NCBI GenBank assembly: GCA_017629095.1
Contig: JAGBXW010000022.1
Location: forward strand, 1 to 56,926
Length of the DNA stretch: 56,926 nucleotides
Direction: 5' to 3'
Origin: Treponema sp.
GTDB taxonomy: Bacteria; Spirochaetota; Spirochaetia; Treponematales; Treponemataceae
The notes beneath the pieces are model-generated. The model did no database searches and was not told the DNA's origin. It saw only the letters and a list, made by a program, of their open reading frames with translations. Both the position numbers and the translations under genes were made by a program. Each line of letters begins with the position of its first letter. The stretch's first letter is position 1. Of the stretch, positions 11,371 through 19,380 are shown in pieces.

Positions 11371-12582
11371 TTAACCTCCTAGAATTGACTTTAAGAAAGC
11401 TTCATCATCTTCCTAAAGCCCTTCTTGATATTCATTAAACTCAGCAAAATCTTCATCATGTAAAACTTTTTCTGAATCATCCGCAAACAGAGAAGACTCA
11501 AAAGCCTCTTCATCGTCGAGACCTTCATCAGAATCGACTTTAGCTTCATTCTCTTTATCTTTCTCAATTTCACGAAGTGCATGCTCAATCATTGCACTCA
11601 GATTGGTCTCTTCATTAATTAAGTCTCGAGTATAACTCTATAAATCTTGTAATGTTCTATCAACTTTATCATTCGGTTCATCAATGTAATATCTAGGAAT
11701 AAATCCCTCTTTTTCACAAAGAGCAACCAATTCACCAATGCTATCAACGAATTCGCCAGATTCCGCTTTATTCTGGGCGGCGGTAAATTTACCAGACTTC
11801 ATTAAACTATCATAAACTTTGCTCATCTTTTGGAAACCTTCAATATCGCCAATGTCGATTAATTGATTCGCCTTTAAGGATGTCTTACATACTAATTTCA
11901 AAGTATCAATGTGTCCGGCACCTTGAATGTCATAAGAGCTCATCATCTCCTCATAGAGCTATTCGAGTCTAATCCATTCTTCGGGTTTATAGGTTTTACC
12001 CCACTTTAATCGAAGATAAGTTCTATCTTCTTCAGTCAAATCATCTATAAAATCGTCAACTCCGCCGCTTTGCTCAGCGAAATAATCCTCTACAACTTCA
12101 GATGATTCTGCTCCCTTCGGTTCGGGAGGCTCTTTAAGAACTTCTGTGGGCATCGGTACACTTGCCGAAGCGATCGCCTAAGCGATTTCCGCAGCCTCAT
12201 AGCCTTGGCGCTTCATTGTTTGCTCCATCTTATTATTAGCAAGTTCTTGTAAAAATTCGTTGTCTTTCCAACGATAATCTCTAAATTGCTTTAATTTCAT
12301 CTTAGACAAATAGCGGCCTAAGATTGTCATACCAGTTAATTTACTCTTGTCACGGGCATATGAAGCTAGCAATTTATTCCATTCTTCTGGAATATAAGGA
12401 ACATCACATTCCTATAAAATCCACAAATAAGTGTCCGGATTGAAATTGTCAACATGCATTGTCATACATTTTTTACAACGCTTCATCTTTCCTTCAGGAT
12501 ACTTGTCTAAATTATTAGAACCATAGAACTGATCCGCAGACATTGTTCTATTACATTTTTCGCAATAATAACTTTCAGCCAT
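11371..12582 (-). CDS. Packaging-region protein with zinc finger, five TAG
   Basis: 403 residues from ATG 12582 after AAAGGAGG. The N-terminus holds CEKCNRTM...KRCKKC, a CxxC-CxxC finger. The middle (EEWNKLLASYARDK, LGRYLSKMKLKQF) is helical and basic; the C-terminal 80 residues are very acidic. Five TAGs (for example WIL-TAG-ECD, AEIA-TAG-AIA, RLE-TAG-LYE). Its place immediately before terL fits a small terminase subunit or packaging accessory protein. Confidence 0.6.
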
Positions 12583-12625
12583 TTTAATTCCTCCTTTTTA
12601 TTAACCTAAATTTTCCAAGTAAGAA

Positions 12626-13678
12626 TTATGGCTTTTTGACCTTAGAATTACGGCAACATTTACAAATACTATAAAATCCGTCTTTTGAAGTTTTATTCTT
12701 ACTAAAATATTTGTTATGTGCTAATTTCACTTGTCCGCAGCGACTACACTTTTTATACTTGCCCTTCATTTCAGTCGTAAAATACCAGTCAAGTAATCTA
12801 TCTTCAGCTTCAGAAGCAATTAACTTTGGAATCTTATTTCTCCATAAACTAGAAATATATTCTACACTATGCTTAATTCCAAATTCAAGCTGAATCTTCT
12901 CTTGGATGTCTGTATTTTGTAATCCATCAACTTTATATTCACAAATGCGATCATATAAAGGATAGTCTTTTAATGCGGCATCAGCGACTTCGTCAAATTC
13001 TTGCATTAAATACCACAAGTCTTTTTCAAACTCGCCCCAACTCTCTTGTTTTAAAAGAGAGTAATTACATAATACCGCAGATACAACTTTTGGATCACAT
13101 AAAGAAACACCCTCTGGAACAATATAGCCTTCATCATCAAAGCTAAAGTCGCTATCTAAAGGCATATAATGCTTCGAACGGGTGATGTTTTTAGGGATAA
13201 TTGGTCTACGATAAGCATCTTTTAATACATATTGATCTTTTCGCAATTCAATAATCGCAGTTTTAATAATAAAAGCATCTCGCCCGGACGCAGTCTTTAA
13301 TTTTTCTTCCCATATTTTAATGGCCTCTCTTAACTGTCTCATTCCAGGAACTTCTTCTACATCTGCTTTTGTTATCATTACTTTTGGTTGAAAAATTGTA
13401 TTTTTATTATTAGTCATCATATTATAAATGCCATCTTCGCCATTTTCCAATTGGGAGACAAGACCTTCAAAAGAAGTTTCACGTTTGGTAACAGTAGCCA
13501 TACGATTCTCAGTTAATAGCTTACGCTCCTTTTTCTCTTGTTTCTCCATGCAAAGAACTAGATAATCGGCCAGAGTTTCAAGATACTAAGGACTAGGATC
13601 AAGAGTCTCTGCTAAAATTTGCTCAACTAGCTAGCGTCTTTCTTCTGGAGATTCTAAAGTATAATCTAATTTAATCAT
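12626..13678 (-). CDS. Candidate small terminase: HTH plus zinc-ribbon, two TAG
   Basis: 350 residues from ATG 13678 (GGAGGTAA upstream) to TAA. Two TAGs lie in the first 35 codons (ERR-TAG-LVE, SP-TAG-YLE). An HTH-like segment (IQEKIQLEFGIKHSVEYISSLW) near residue 265 is followed by a zinc ribbon CSRCGQVK...CKCCRN at the C-terminus. First gene of the late operon. DNA recognition for packaging is plausible; a late-gene regulator is an alternative. Confidence 0.6.
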
Positions 13679-13707
13679 AACTTTACCTCCAGTCTTTTCA
13701 TATTTTT

Positions 13708-13736
13708 ATTATACCAGAAAATTTTTCTTTTGTCAA
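13708..13736 (-). promoter_or_regulatory. Late-operon sigma-A promoter
   Basis: On the minus strand TTGACA (13731-13736), 17-bp spacer, TATAAT (13708-13713), about 35 bp ahead of the first late ATG. Its sequence nearly mirrors the divergent promoter at 13820. Confidence 0.8.
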
Positions 13737-13819
13737 GTTTTTCCGAAAAATTTTTTCCTAACTATTATATAAAAATTTTGATAATAAGATGAATTATATT
13801 TGACCATAGGCAGAAAAAT

Positions 13820-13848
13820 TTGACAAAAGAAAAAATTTTTGATATAAT
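13820..13848 (+). promoter_or_regulatory. Divergent sigma-A promoter
   Basis: TTGACA 13820-13825, 17-bp spacer, TATAAT 13843-13848. Flanks (AAAAGAAAAA and AAAAATATGAAA) match those of the minus-strand promoter, so the pair forms an inverted repeat. Confidence 0.85.
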
Positions 13849-13884
13849 AAAAATATGAAATAAAAGATTAAAGGAGGAGTATAC

Positions 13885-14280
13885 ATGGGCGCAATCGCCA
13901 TTATCATTTTGGTTTTAATTGCATTAGTGGAAGCGGCTTTTATTTTTTGGCCATTTAAGGTGTTAAAAAATACCTCTGACAATATTATTCCAAAAGGATT
14001 TCATGAAGCCTACGATGGTAAATATTATCCAGCTACTGTAATTGGTAAAGTCAGGTTTAGCTCGCCGCAAGAAATGACAATAACAGATTTTTCTATGTAT
14101 GAGAGCAATAAAATTGTTGGCTTTACTATCTATACTAAGCAAACCGCAAAAGAATTTTATGGCGCGCAAGCGGGAGATATGACCAATGAAGAGCTCATGG
14201 AAATATTTGATGATAAGCCCGCGATATTTAAAAATGCTGTAGTGTACTCCCCAATGGAAGGATTTTGGACATGGGAATAA
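13885..14280 (+). CDS. Membrane-anchored small protein
   Basis: 131 residues after AAAGGAGGAG. A single N-terminal membrane helix (IAIIILVLIALVEAAFIFW) is followed by a soluble, likely beta-rich domain. First gene of the plus-strand operon running to the AbrB-like gene. No TAG. Function unknown; orientation suggests anchoring at the host membrane. Confidence 0.75.
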   Translation: MGAIAIIILVLIALVEAAFIFWPFKVLKNTSDNIIPKGFHEAYDGKYYPATVIGKVRFSSPQEMTITDFSMYESNKIVGFTIYTKQTAKEFYGAQAGDMTNEELMEIFDDKPAIFKNAVVYSPMEGFWTWE

Positions 14281-14465
14281 TTTTGTGGAGCGTATTGTCG
14301 CTCCTGATTATGATTCAATATGCCCCATATTGCAAGGACTTAAATACGACTGAATCAATGATTGTCGGAATTATATTTCTAATAGGCGGTCCGTTTTTCG
14401 CAATTGCAAATGTTCTTGAAGCGCTTTTGGATTGTTTCTTGCCGGAGGGGTGGAGTGATGGATAA
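14265..14465 (+). CDS. Small membrane protein
   Basis: 66 residues with two hydrophobic helices (IILWSVLSLLIMIQY and MIVGIIFLIGGPFFAIANVL). It overlaps the previous gene by 16 nt; an alternative ATG lies at 14271. The overlap implies coupled translation. No homologue recognised. Confidence 0.6.
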   Translation: MDMGIILWSVLSLLIMIQYAPYCKDLNTTESMIVGIIFLIGGPFFAIANVLEALLDCFLPEGWSDG

Positions 14466-14658
14466 AGCAATAATTGTTATTGGAGATGTGGAAGTTAACG
14501 AAGTGGATTATGACATCTATTATTTTCCAGAAGACATAAGCGAGCCTGAATTGGCGGAAGAGGTTGCGGCCCTGGCCGACCACTACGCTGAACTGGTCTA
14601 TCCGACCTATTGGCCTTCGCATATTAGAAAAAAGAAAATAATTGAATGTTCTATGTAA
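14458..14658 (+). CDS. Small acidic hypothetical protein
   Basis: 66 residues from ATG 14458, 5 nt after GGAGGGGTGGAG and overlapping the previous stop. Acidic, ending in a basic patch (HIRKKKIIECSM). Not recognised. Confidence 0.65.
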   Translation: MDKAIIVIGDVEVNEVDYDIYYFPEDISEPELAEEVAALADHYAELVYPTYWPSHIRKKKIIECSM

Positions 14659-14692
14659 AAAAATTATAATTTTAAAAAGAGGTGTACTTAAA

Positions 14693-14968
14693 ATGCCACA
14701 AAATGAATGGATCAAGGGAGCTTTACTAATTCCCGAAAATAATAGCTATAAGGTAGATGGCTCTGGTCGTATTGTTATTCCGGCCTATCTAAGAAGTAAA
14801 TTCCGCATTGAAGCCGGAGATCAATTAGAATATTTTACAAGTTTCATTGATGACTCTTGGTTTTTATGCGTGCGGTTAGATGCTAAGACCCAAGCAGAGA
14901 GAGCTATCGCCGCAATGGAAGAAGCTGCTGCTGCATTGGAAGAGATAAAAAATGAAGAAAATATTTAA
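14693..14968 (+). CDS. SpoVT/AbrB-like transcription regulator
   Basis: 91 residues after AAAGAGGTG. Residues about 18-48 (YKVDGSGRIVIPAYLRSKF, then EAGDQLEYF) are the swapped-hairpin AbrB DNA-binding pattern (VDxxGRIVIP...). The C-terminus is an Ala/Glu helix, probably for oligomerisation. Such proteins act as dimers or tetramers on AT-rich DNA. It is the only recognisable small transcription regulator next to the early region, so it is a candidate (inference) for binding repeated boxes such as TTTGTGCAAA. Confidence 0.75.
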   Translation: MPQNEWIKGALLIPENNSYKVDGSGRIVIPAYLRSKFRIEAGDQLEYFTSFIDDSWFLCVRLDAKTQAERAIAAMEEAAAALEEIKNEENI

Positions 14969-15324
14969 GTTGCGTCGGGTTGGTCGCAGCAGATAGTAAC
15001 ACGGCAACACTAAAGGCGTATACATAAAAATAATTAAAAAAAATGGGAAAATATAGTAAAAACTTTTTTCCCAGAATTATCGTCTTCTGAAATTGAAAAT
15101 TGATTTCAAGATTATTTTGCCCAGACAAAAGCGTTTTGTCTGGGCAAAAAATTTTTTTTCCCGAAATACACGGCCCCGTGTGTATCATTTTTTCTCTGGT
15201 TGCTTTATATAGTATATATATAAAAATTCTAGCAATGGGCGGGCCGGGCCTACTGCCTACCCCGGCAAACATTTGTTTGCCAAAGACAGGCAAAAAAATT
15301 TTTTGAAAAAAATAAAAAAAGTTG
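14969..15324. other. Non-coding spacer between early clusters
   Basis: No coding frame with a ribosome site seen. It holds the terminator at 15115, a GGCAAACATTTGTTTGCC palindrome near 15263, and A/T-rich filler before the promoter at 15325. Confidence 0.6.
15115..15159 (+). terminator. Strong intrinsic terminator
   Basis: 16-bp stem beginning TTTTGCCCAGACAAAA with a 3-nt loop (GCG), then AATTTTTTTT. Ends the AbrB operon. Confidence 0.9.
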
Positions 15325-15353
15325 TTGACATTCTGAAAACGGCGTGATACTAT
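15325..15353 (+). promoter_or_regulatory. Plain promoter for structured RNA
   Basis: TTGACA 15325-15330, 17 bp, TACTAT 15348-15353. No ribosome site or coding frame follows for 130 nt. Confidence 0.75.
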
Positions 15354-15355
15354 AT

Positions 15356-15480
15356 CCTTGCCGACGGGGACAGCCCACCGGACAACAAGGCAAATCAGCC
15401 CATGCGCATGGGAAAGGTTGCGCATGACAATTGAATAGGTTTCAAGCTCCGTCACCTATGCAGTATTGCAAATGGCAAGG
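15356..15480 (+). ncRNA. Structured small RNA, CCTTGCC/GGCAAGG closed
   Basis: Near the expected transcript start CCTTGCC (15356-15362) pairs with GGCAAGG (15474-15480). Inside are CCCATGCGCATGGG and an ATAGGT...ACCTAT hairpin carrying a T-arm-like GGTTTCAAGCTCC. No terminator T-tract before the next promoter at 15519. Function unknown. Confidence 0.5.
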
Positions 15481-15518
15481 GGGGGCGACTTCACCTCAAA
15501 AGTCAGAAAAAAAAATGG

Positions 15519-15547
15519 TTGACAAACAGACAAGCCCATGATACAAT
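15519..15547 (+). promoter_or_regulatory. Plain promoter
   Basis: TTGACA 15519-15524, 17 bp, TACAAT 15542-15547; drives 15594 and following genes. Confidence 0.85.
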
Positions 15548-15593
15548 GGGTACACAACCCCACACGGGGAATAAAAATTAAGGAGTAACTGAT

Positions 15594-16070
15594 ATGAAGT
15601 ACGAAAACATTATCATGAATAAGGACAACCACATCAAGGGCGCAGACCGACTGGTTCTGCTCGCCCTCGAAAAGGGTCAGAAACTGAAAGCACAGGGCGA
15701 GGCTCTGTGCGAGCTGGTCTCCGAAAAGGCGGCGGCTATCATCCAGAGCAAGGGCACCACCGCTGAAAGCGGTGCGAAGTCCACCCGAAAGCTCGTATGG
15801 ATTAGCAAGGGCGGTGCTGAGTATCCCATCACCTGCACCACCACCACCAAGGCAGGCTCGGTCAACTGGAAAGAGACCGCCAAGCTCTACGAAGACCTGC
15901 TCAAGGCTCACGGCATCGAGGTGCCCACTCCTCGCTATAACGCATCCACCACTTCCACCACTTACGGGTTCGACGGTCACGAACACAAAAAGGCTTACGA
16001 GAAGAAAGCCTTTGGTGATGACCTCGCAACCATCGCTGAGAAGTTGGGCATCACCACCGCCGAAGAGTAA
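15594..16070 (+). CDS. Early hypothetical protein, 158 residues
   Basis: ATG 7 nt after AAGGAG. Lys/Ala/Thr-rich with helical N- and C-terminal parts around a Thr-rich beta segment (YPITCTTTTKAGSVNW). GC-rich, host-like codons, no TAG. First of a five-gene row, most members separated by GCAA-loop hairpins. Not recognised. Confidence 0.75.
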   Translation: MKYENIIMNKDNHIKGADRLVLLALEKGQKLKAQGEALCELVSEKAAAIIQSKGTTAESGAKSTRKLVWISKGGAEYPITCTTTTKAGSVNWKETAKLYEDLLKAHGIEVPTPRYNASTTSTTYGFDGHEHKKAYEKKAFGDDLATIAEKLGITTAEE

Positions 16071-16073
16071 CAG

Positions 16074-16092
16074 CCGGGGGGCGCAAGCCCCC
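16074..16092 (+). other. Intercistronic GNRA-loop hairpin
   Basis: GGGGGGC-GCAA-GCCCCCC directly after the stop with no T-tract. Similar hairpins follow at 16351, 16754, 17006 and 18938; they may protect or process mRNA between cistrons. Confidence 0.6.
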
Positions 16093-16117
16093 CACCCAAC
16101 AGAAAAGGAGTAAAGAT

Positions 16118-16342
16118 ATGTTCCCGACTAAAGCACAACGCATCACCGAGTATGACGCAAGCCTGTATAGCCTGCAGAGAGCCGCCGACCGCAGGGGCTA
16201 CGCCATCGACGACGATGACCTGTGGAAAGAGATGAACCAGATGGTTACCGACTACCAGTTCGGCAAAGTCCGCCACTCCCCTCAGTTCCGCAATAAGTTC
16301 TATGCTCTTCGCCGGACTCTCGGCAAGCGCATGGGCTACTAA
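16118..16342 (+). CDS. Early basic hypothetical protein, 74 residues
   Basis: ATG after AAAAGGAG. Helical, Arg/Tyr-rich with a basic end (FYALRRTLGKRMGY). Could bind nucleic acid. Not recognised. Confidence 0.7.
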   Translation: MFPTKAQRITEYDASLYSLQRAADRRGYAIDDDDLWKEMNQMVTDYQFGKVRHSPQFRNKFYALRRTLGKRMGY

Positions 16343-16350
16343 GCAACCAC

Positions 16351-16368
16351 ATGGGGGCGCAAGCCCCC
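16351..16368 (+). other. Intercistronic GNRA-loop hairpin
   Basis: GGGGGC-GCAA-GCCCCC after the preceding stop, no T-tract. Confidence 0.55.
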
Positions 16369-16393
16369 AACATTAAGAAAAGGAGATATAGAC

Positions 16394-16750
16394 ATGAATG
16401 GTATTACCGGAAAGGTCAAGCTGTACATCTTCGATGAGCTTGGCGACATTGGCAATGTGTACTCCTGGGATCTGCGAGGAGACCTGGAGAGCGAGGAAGA
16501 GCTGAACGCTTGGAAGTCCGCAAAGATCAGCCATATCGAGAAAGAATATGGCGACCGTTGGTGTGAAACCAGCGGCTGGGAGTGGGACGAGTCCCTGCTC
16601 CATAACCCTGCCAAGAAAGCGGCAGAGGAGGAAGCCCGCTTCCAGTACTTCATGGAAGACATCTATGAAGATTTCTACCCGGACTATGACCCGCACGAGG
16701 CATACAGCGAATGGCTCGCCGACCAGTGCGGCGGTTTCTATCCCGACTAA
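16394..16750 (+). CDS. Early acidic hypothetical protein, 118 residues
   Basis: ATG after AAAAGGAG. Strongly acidic (EDIYEDFYPDYDPHEAYSEW) with many aromatic residues, possibly a DNA mimic or partner-binding inhibitor (inference from composition only). Confidence 0.7.
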   Translation: MNGITGKVKLYIFDELGDIGNVYSWDLRGDLESEEELNAWKSAKISHIEKEYGDRWCETSGWEWDESLLHNPAKKAAEEEARFQYFMEDIYEDFYPDYDPHEAYSEWLADQCGGFYPD

Positions 16751-16796
16751 ACAAGGGGGCGCAAGCCCCACCCAACCAAGAGTAAAGGAGACAACT

Positions 16797-16997
16797 ATGG
16801 ATTTCAATGAACCCCACACTGGCAGAATCTGCTGCCGTTGCGCAGCTTGCGGAAAGCGGCTATGGGTACCTGTCATCTTCCCCAGCTGGCATGAGCCTTT
16901 TGAGGACACCGAGTACACCTGCGAATACTGCGGCACCGAGCTGCTCGTCACTGACCCCCATGAGTTCAATGAAGACGGCACCATCAAGGACAAATAA
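16797..16997 (+). CDS. Early zinc-ribbon protein, 66 residues
   Basis: ATG after AAAGGAG. Cysteines in CCRCAACGKR and CEYCGTE form two CxxC knuckles about 30 residues apart, typical of zinc ribbons. Role unknown; small zinc ribbons often bind RNA polymerase or nucleic acid. Confidence 0.7.
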   Translation: MDFNEPHTGRICCRCAACGKRLWVPVIFPSWHEPFEDTEYTCEYCGTELLVTDPHEFNEDGTIKDK

Positions 16998-17005
16998 GTT
17001 ACATA

Positions 17006-17029
17006 GGGGCGAGCCGCAAGGCTCGCCCA
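17006..17029 (+). other. Intercistronic hairpin
   Basis: GGGCGAGCC-GCAA-GGCTCGCCC after the zinc-ribbon gene; no T-run follows. Confidence 0.6.
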
Positions 17030-17139
17030 TTATCGAAAGGGAACCTGGCTTGGAAAAAATTTTGGATTCAGAAAAAAGTTTTGTACAAAATGCCGAATGA
17101 ATTTCTGAATCGGATTCCCAAATGTTAAGGAGAGAAGCT

Positions 17140-17523
17140 ATGAAATATACAGTAGAAAACCTAAAGCACCTCCGACAGGGCTTAGGTCTTTGTACGGCTG
17201 AATACGCTGAGGCCCAGGGCTTAGAAAAGGTCACAGAACCTTGGAAAGAGAAAGTAAAAGACGGCCAGTATTCCGATTGTCTTTCAATCGGCCCTGACAA
17301 GGGGACCCGTTATGTCTGGACTCTTAATGGCAGAGTAAAGATGTTCCAGTATGGTGAATATACCCTATTCGACAATGAGGCTGAACGAGATGCCTATCGT
17401 GCGCAGAGAGCTACGGAACGAGCCGAGGAAGCCAAGCGGAATAAGCTGATTGCCCGATTGACAGCAGATTTGAAATCCAAGAGTACCGAAGAGTTGGAGC
17501 AACTGGTAGCGAAATTGAATTGA
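17140..17523 (+). CDS. Early hypothetical protein with C-terminal helix
   Basis: 127 residues from ATG 17140 (AAGGAGAG upstream). The N-terminal 70 residues include YVWTLNGRVKMFQYGEY; the last 45 form a charged helix (RAQRATERAEEAKRNK), probably a coiled coil. Not recognised. Confidence 0.7.
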   Translation: MKYTVENLKHLRQGLGLCTAEYAEAQGLEKVTEPWKEKVKDGQYSDCLSIGPDKGTRYVWTLNGRVKMFQYGEYTLFDNEAERDAYRAQRATERAEEAKRNKLIARLTADLKSKSTEELEQLVAKLN

Positions 17524-17618
17524 ATTTTGGGGTGGGCAACCGCCCCAATTCGTTTGTGTAAAATGACGAAAATTTCAATCGATATTTTCGTATCGAAAAA
17601 ATTTGTGCATTTTGCCTA

Positions 17619-17647
17619 TTGACATTTGCGGCCAGGTGTGATATAAT
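17619..17647 (+). promoter_or_regulatory. Type G promoter
   Basis: Box TTTGTGCATT at 17602, TTGACA 17619-17624, 17 bp, TATAAT 17642-17647. Feeds a non-coding stretch. Confidence 0.8.
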
Positions 17648-17653
17648 ATAGGG

Positions 17654-17732
17654 TGAGCTTCCCGAAATTTGGCCGGCCGTTGTCGGCTGATTCTCAGTCG
17701 ACAAAGGCCGGTATTTTGGTTAAATTGCACAA
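17654..17732 (+). ncRNA. Structured leader or small RNA
   Basis: Downstream of the 17619 promoter a hairpin (CCGGCC 17673-17678 with GGCCGG 17706-17711, TTGTCG with CGACAA inside) precedes the ATCGAT array. No coding frame. Confidence 0.45.
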
Positions 17733-17822
17733 ATCGATATTTTTTTATCGATATTTTTATATCGATATGATTTTATCGATATCCCGTTATCGATACATTT
17801 ATATCGATATAAAAATATCGAT
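17733..17822. repeat. Seven ATCGAT sites at exact 14-bp spacing
   Basis: ATCGAT occurs at 17733, 17747, 17761, 17775, 17789, 17803 and 17817, always 14 bp apart, with A/T filler. A further ATCGAT lies near 17579. Exact spacing suggests cooperative protein binding or an origin-like element. Confidence 0.85.
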
Positions 17823-18045
17823 TGGGCTCAATTGAATATTTATGCAGTTACTTGGAACCCAATCGATTGCATACAATTTAATTTGATCCAAAATAAAATT
17901 TGTGCAAAATGACGAATAAATATTTTTGTACTGATTAAAAATAAAAATAATAAATGAAATTTGAATAATTAAAAACTGATCCAAAAAGTTGGAAAAACGC
18001 CGGCTTTGGGGGTAAAACTCCGGGAAAATTTTTTGAAAAAAGGTA

Positions 18046-18073
18046 TTGACATTTCAAAAATATCTGCTATAAT
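18046..18073 (+). promoter_or_regulatory. Plain promoter
   Basis: TTGACA 18046-18051, 16 bp, TATAAT 18068-18073; drives 18125. Confidence 0.85.
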
Positions 18074-18124
18074 AATAAGCGTAAAGGATAACCTTTACAA
18101 AACAAAACTACGGAGGTATTTGAA

Positions 18125-18454
18125 ATGATGAAGATTAAGGTTGTGTTCCCCGATGGCAAAGAGGTCGAGACCGAAAGCAAGGGTCTGTTTATGGAGAACA
18201 TTTTCCGGGTTCTGGAAGCCAACGGCATTCTCCACAACTTTCCCCGGCACACTCTTCGGGAACTGGATGAAATTTTCGGACAGGGATTCTTCTTCCGGGG
18301 AGAGCCGTTCACCGACCTGCGTGGCAGAGTAGATGCAGAGGGTTGCGTTTACAGCTATATCGCAACCTACTGCAAGGGCGTGGTAACCGTCAAGACCGCC
18401 CCCAATTATATCCGGGTGGAAGATGGCGGTGTGATTACTCACCACACCCTGTAA
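18125..18454 (+). CDS. Early hypothetical protein, 109 residues
   Basis: ATGATG after GGAGGTATTTGAA. Begins with a beta-strand pair (IKVVFPDGKEVETESKGLF). Not recognised. A GGGAGGGGGCAACCCCTCCC hairpin follows its stop. Confidence 0.75.
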   Translation: MMKIKVVFPDGKEVETESKGLFMENIFRVLEANGILHNFPRHTLRELDEIFGQGFFFRGEPFTDLRGRVDAEGCVYSYIATYCKGVVTVKTAPNYIRVEDGGVITHHTL

Positions 18455-18517
18455 TAACACAAGGAACCGGGAGGGGGCAACCCCTCCCTACACCAAAAGT
18501 AAAAGGAGAAAACAAAA

Positions 18518-18931
18518 ATGAACGGACTGAATTGGTACGCATACAATGCAAAGCATCATACCGGCTCTGACGATGGAATCCCCTGGGGCTGGGTCTACTG
18601 GGGCGATGATGAGACCTGGTGGTGGGAAACCGACTGCACTGACAACGGCCTTCCGTATCAGGTCAACGGATTCGCAACCGCCGAGGAAGCCAAGAGCGCA
18701 GCTGATGCCGCATGGCGCGAATGGAGCGAAAATCAGGGCGACCCTCTGGAAGACATGGAGCCTATCGATATCGAGGAACCTGTCATCATCGGGTCTTTCT
18801 GCGACCTCTATGGCTACTGCCCTTATGGGTGCCAGATTGGCAATAGCCGCTGCATTTCCTGCACGGTGTTCACCGAGGAGGATGTTGCTAATCCCTTTGA
18901 TGATACTAACTGGGAGGATGAGGACGACTAA
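18518..18931 (+). CDS. Early acidic Trp-rich hypothetical protein
   Basis: 137 residues after AAAGGAG. Very rich in Trp and Asp/Glu (WGWVYWGDDETWWWETD) with a Cys cluster (CDLYGYCPYGCQIGNSRCISC), perhaps metal-binding. An inhibitor or DNA-mimic role is possible but unproven. Confidence 0.7.
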   Translation: MNGLNWYAYNAKHHTGSDDGIPWGWVYWGDDETWWWETDCTDNGLPYQVNGFATAEEAKSAADAAWREWSENQGDPLEDMEPIDIEEPVIIGSFCDLYGYCPYGCQIGNSRCISCTVFTEEDVANPFDDTNWEDEDD

Positions 18932-18958
18932 GGGGAGGGGCGCAAGCCCCTCTTGCTC

Positions 18959-19080
18959 CATATGGCATTTTGCACAAAAATAATTTTCGTTAATTTGCAC
19001 AAAAATAATTTTCGTTAATTTGCACAAAAAAAATTTTCGTTATTTTGCACAAAAAATTTTTTTGTGCAAAATGCCATATG
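18959..19080. repeat. Four 25-bp repeats inside a 22-bp inverted repeat
   Basis: TGCAC recurs at 18971, 18996, 19021 and 19046, exactly 25 bp apart, in units containing TTTGCACAAAAA and ATTTTCG. The array is bracketed by perfect 22-bp arms (18959-18980 and 19059-19080, outer end CATATGGCATTTTG). The unit core is the reverse complement of the TTTGTGCAAA promoter box. Confidence 0.9.
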
Positions 19081-19086
19081 CTTTTT

Positions 19087-19117
19087 CGGCGGCGCGTGCA
19101 CGGGTGCGGCGCGCCGC
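19087..19117. repeat. GC-rich boundary hairpin 1
   Basis: GGCGGCGCG pairs with CGCGCCGC; followed by ATTTTGAAT. Confidence 0.7.
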
Positions 19118-19160
19118 ATTTTGAATCTATGGGCACCTTCTACAAATTCTGCTCGCGTTT

Positions 19161-19207
19161 TTTGTGCAAAATTACCAGTTGACTTTTCCCATAATCCATG
19201 ATATTAT
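19161..19207 (+). promoter_or_regulatory. Type G promoter
   Basis: Box TTTGTGCAAA 19161, TTGACT 19179, 17 bp, TATTAT 19202-19207; drives pseudoknot RNA A. Confidence 0.8.
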
Positions 19208-19208
19208 T

Positions 19209-19300
19209 AAGGCACAACAAAGGACAACCCAATTTCAACACCGCCTGTTGTAAGTCCTAGAACAAACACAAAAGAGCGGTGACAGCTTGGAAAGACAGCA
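19209..19300 (+). ncRNA. Pseudoknot RNA A
   Basis: AGGAC pairs with GTCCT and CAACA with TGTTG; the CCGC loop pairs with downstream GCGG, giving an H-type pseudoknot. RNA B (20788) has the same frame but AAGC with GCTT, a compensatory change. It lies in front of the gene 19381, which has its own promoter, so it may be an independent RNA. Confidence 0.65.
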
Positions 19301-19318
19301 AAAAATTCAAAAAGGGTA

Positions 19319-19347
19319 TTGACAAATGCTACCCGATATGTTATAAT
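19319..19347 (+). promoter_or_regulatory. Plain promoter
   Basis: TTGACA 19319, 17 bp, TATAAT 19342-19347; drives 19381. Confidence 0.85.
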
Positions 19348-19380
19348 AAAGAAAACAAAAGTAAAAAGGAGATAATTAAA

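Noticed and set aside
1..13678. Separate short genes in the late operon with TAG stops
   Set aside because: Frames continue unbroken past each TAG to TAA/TGA just before the next ribosome site, and joined products match portal, terminase and nuclease organisation.
17733..19080. CRISPR array
   Set aside because: Periods of 14 and 25 bp with no unique spacers; tandem protein-binding repeats fit.
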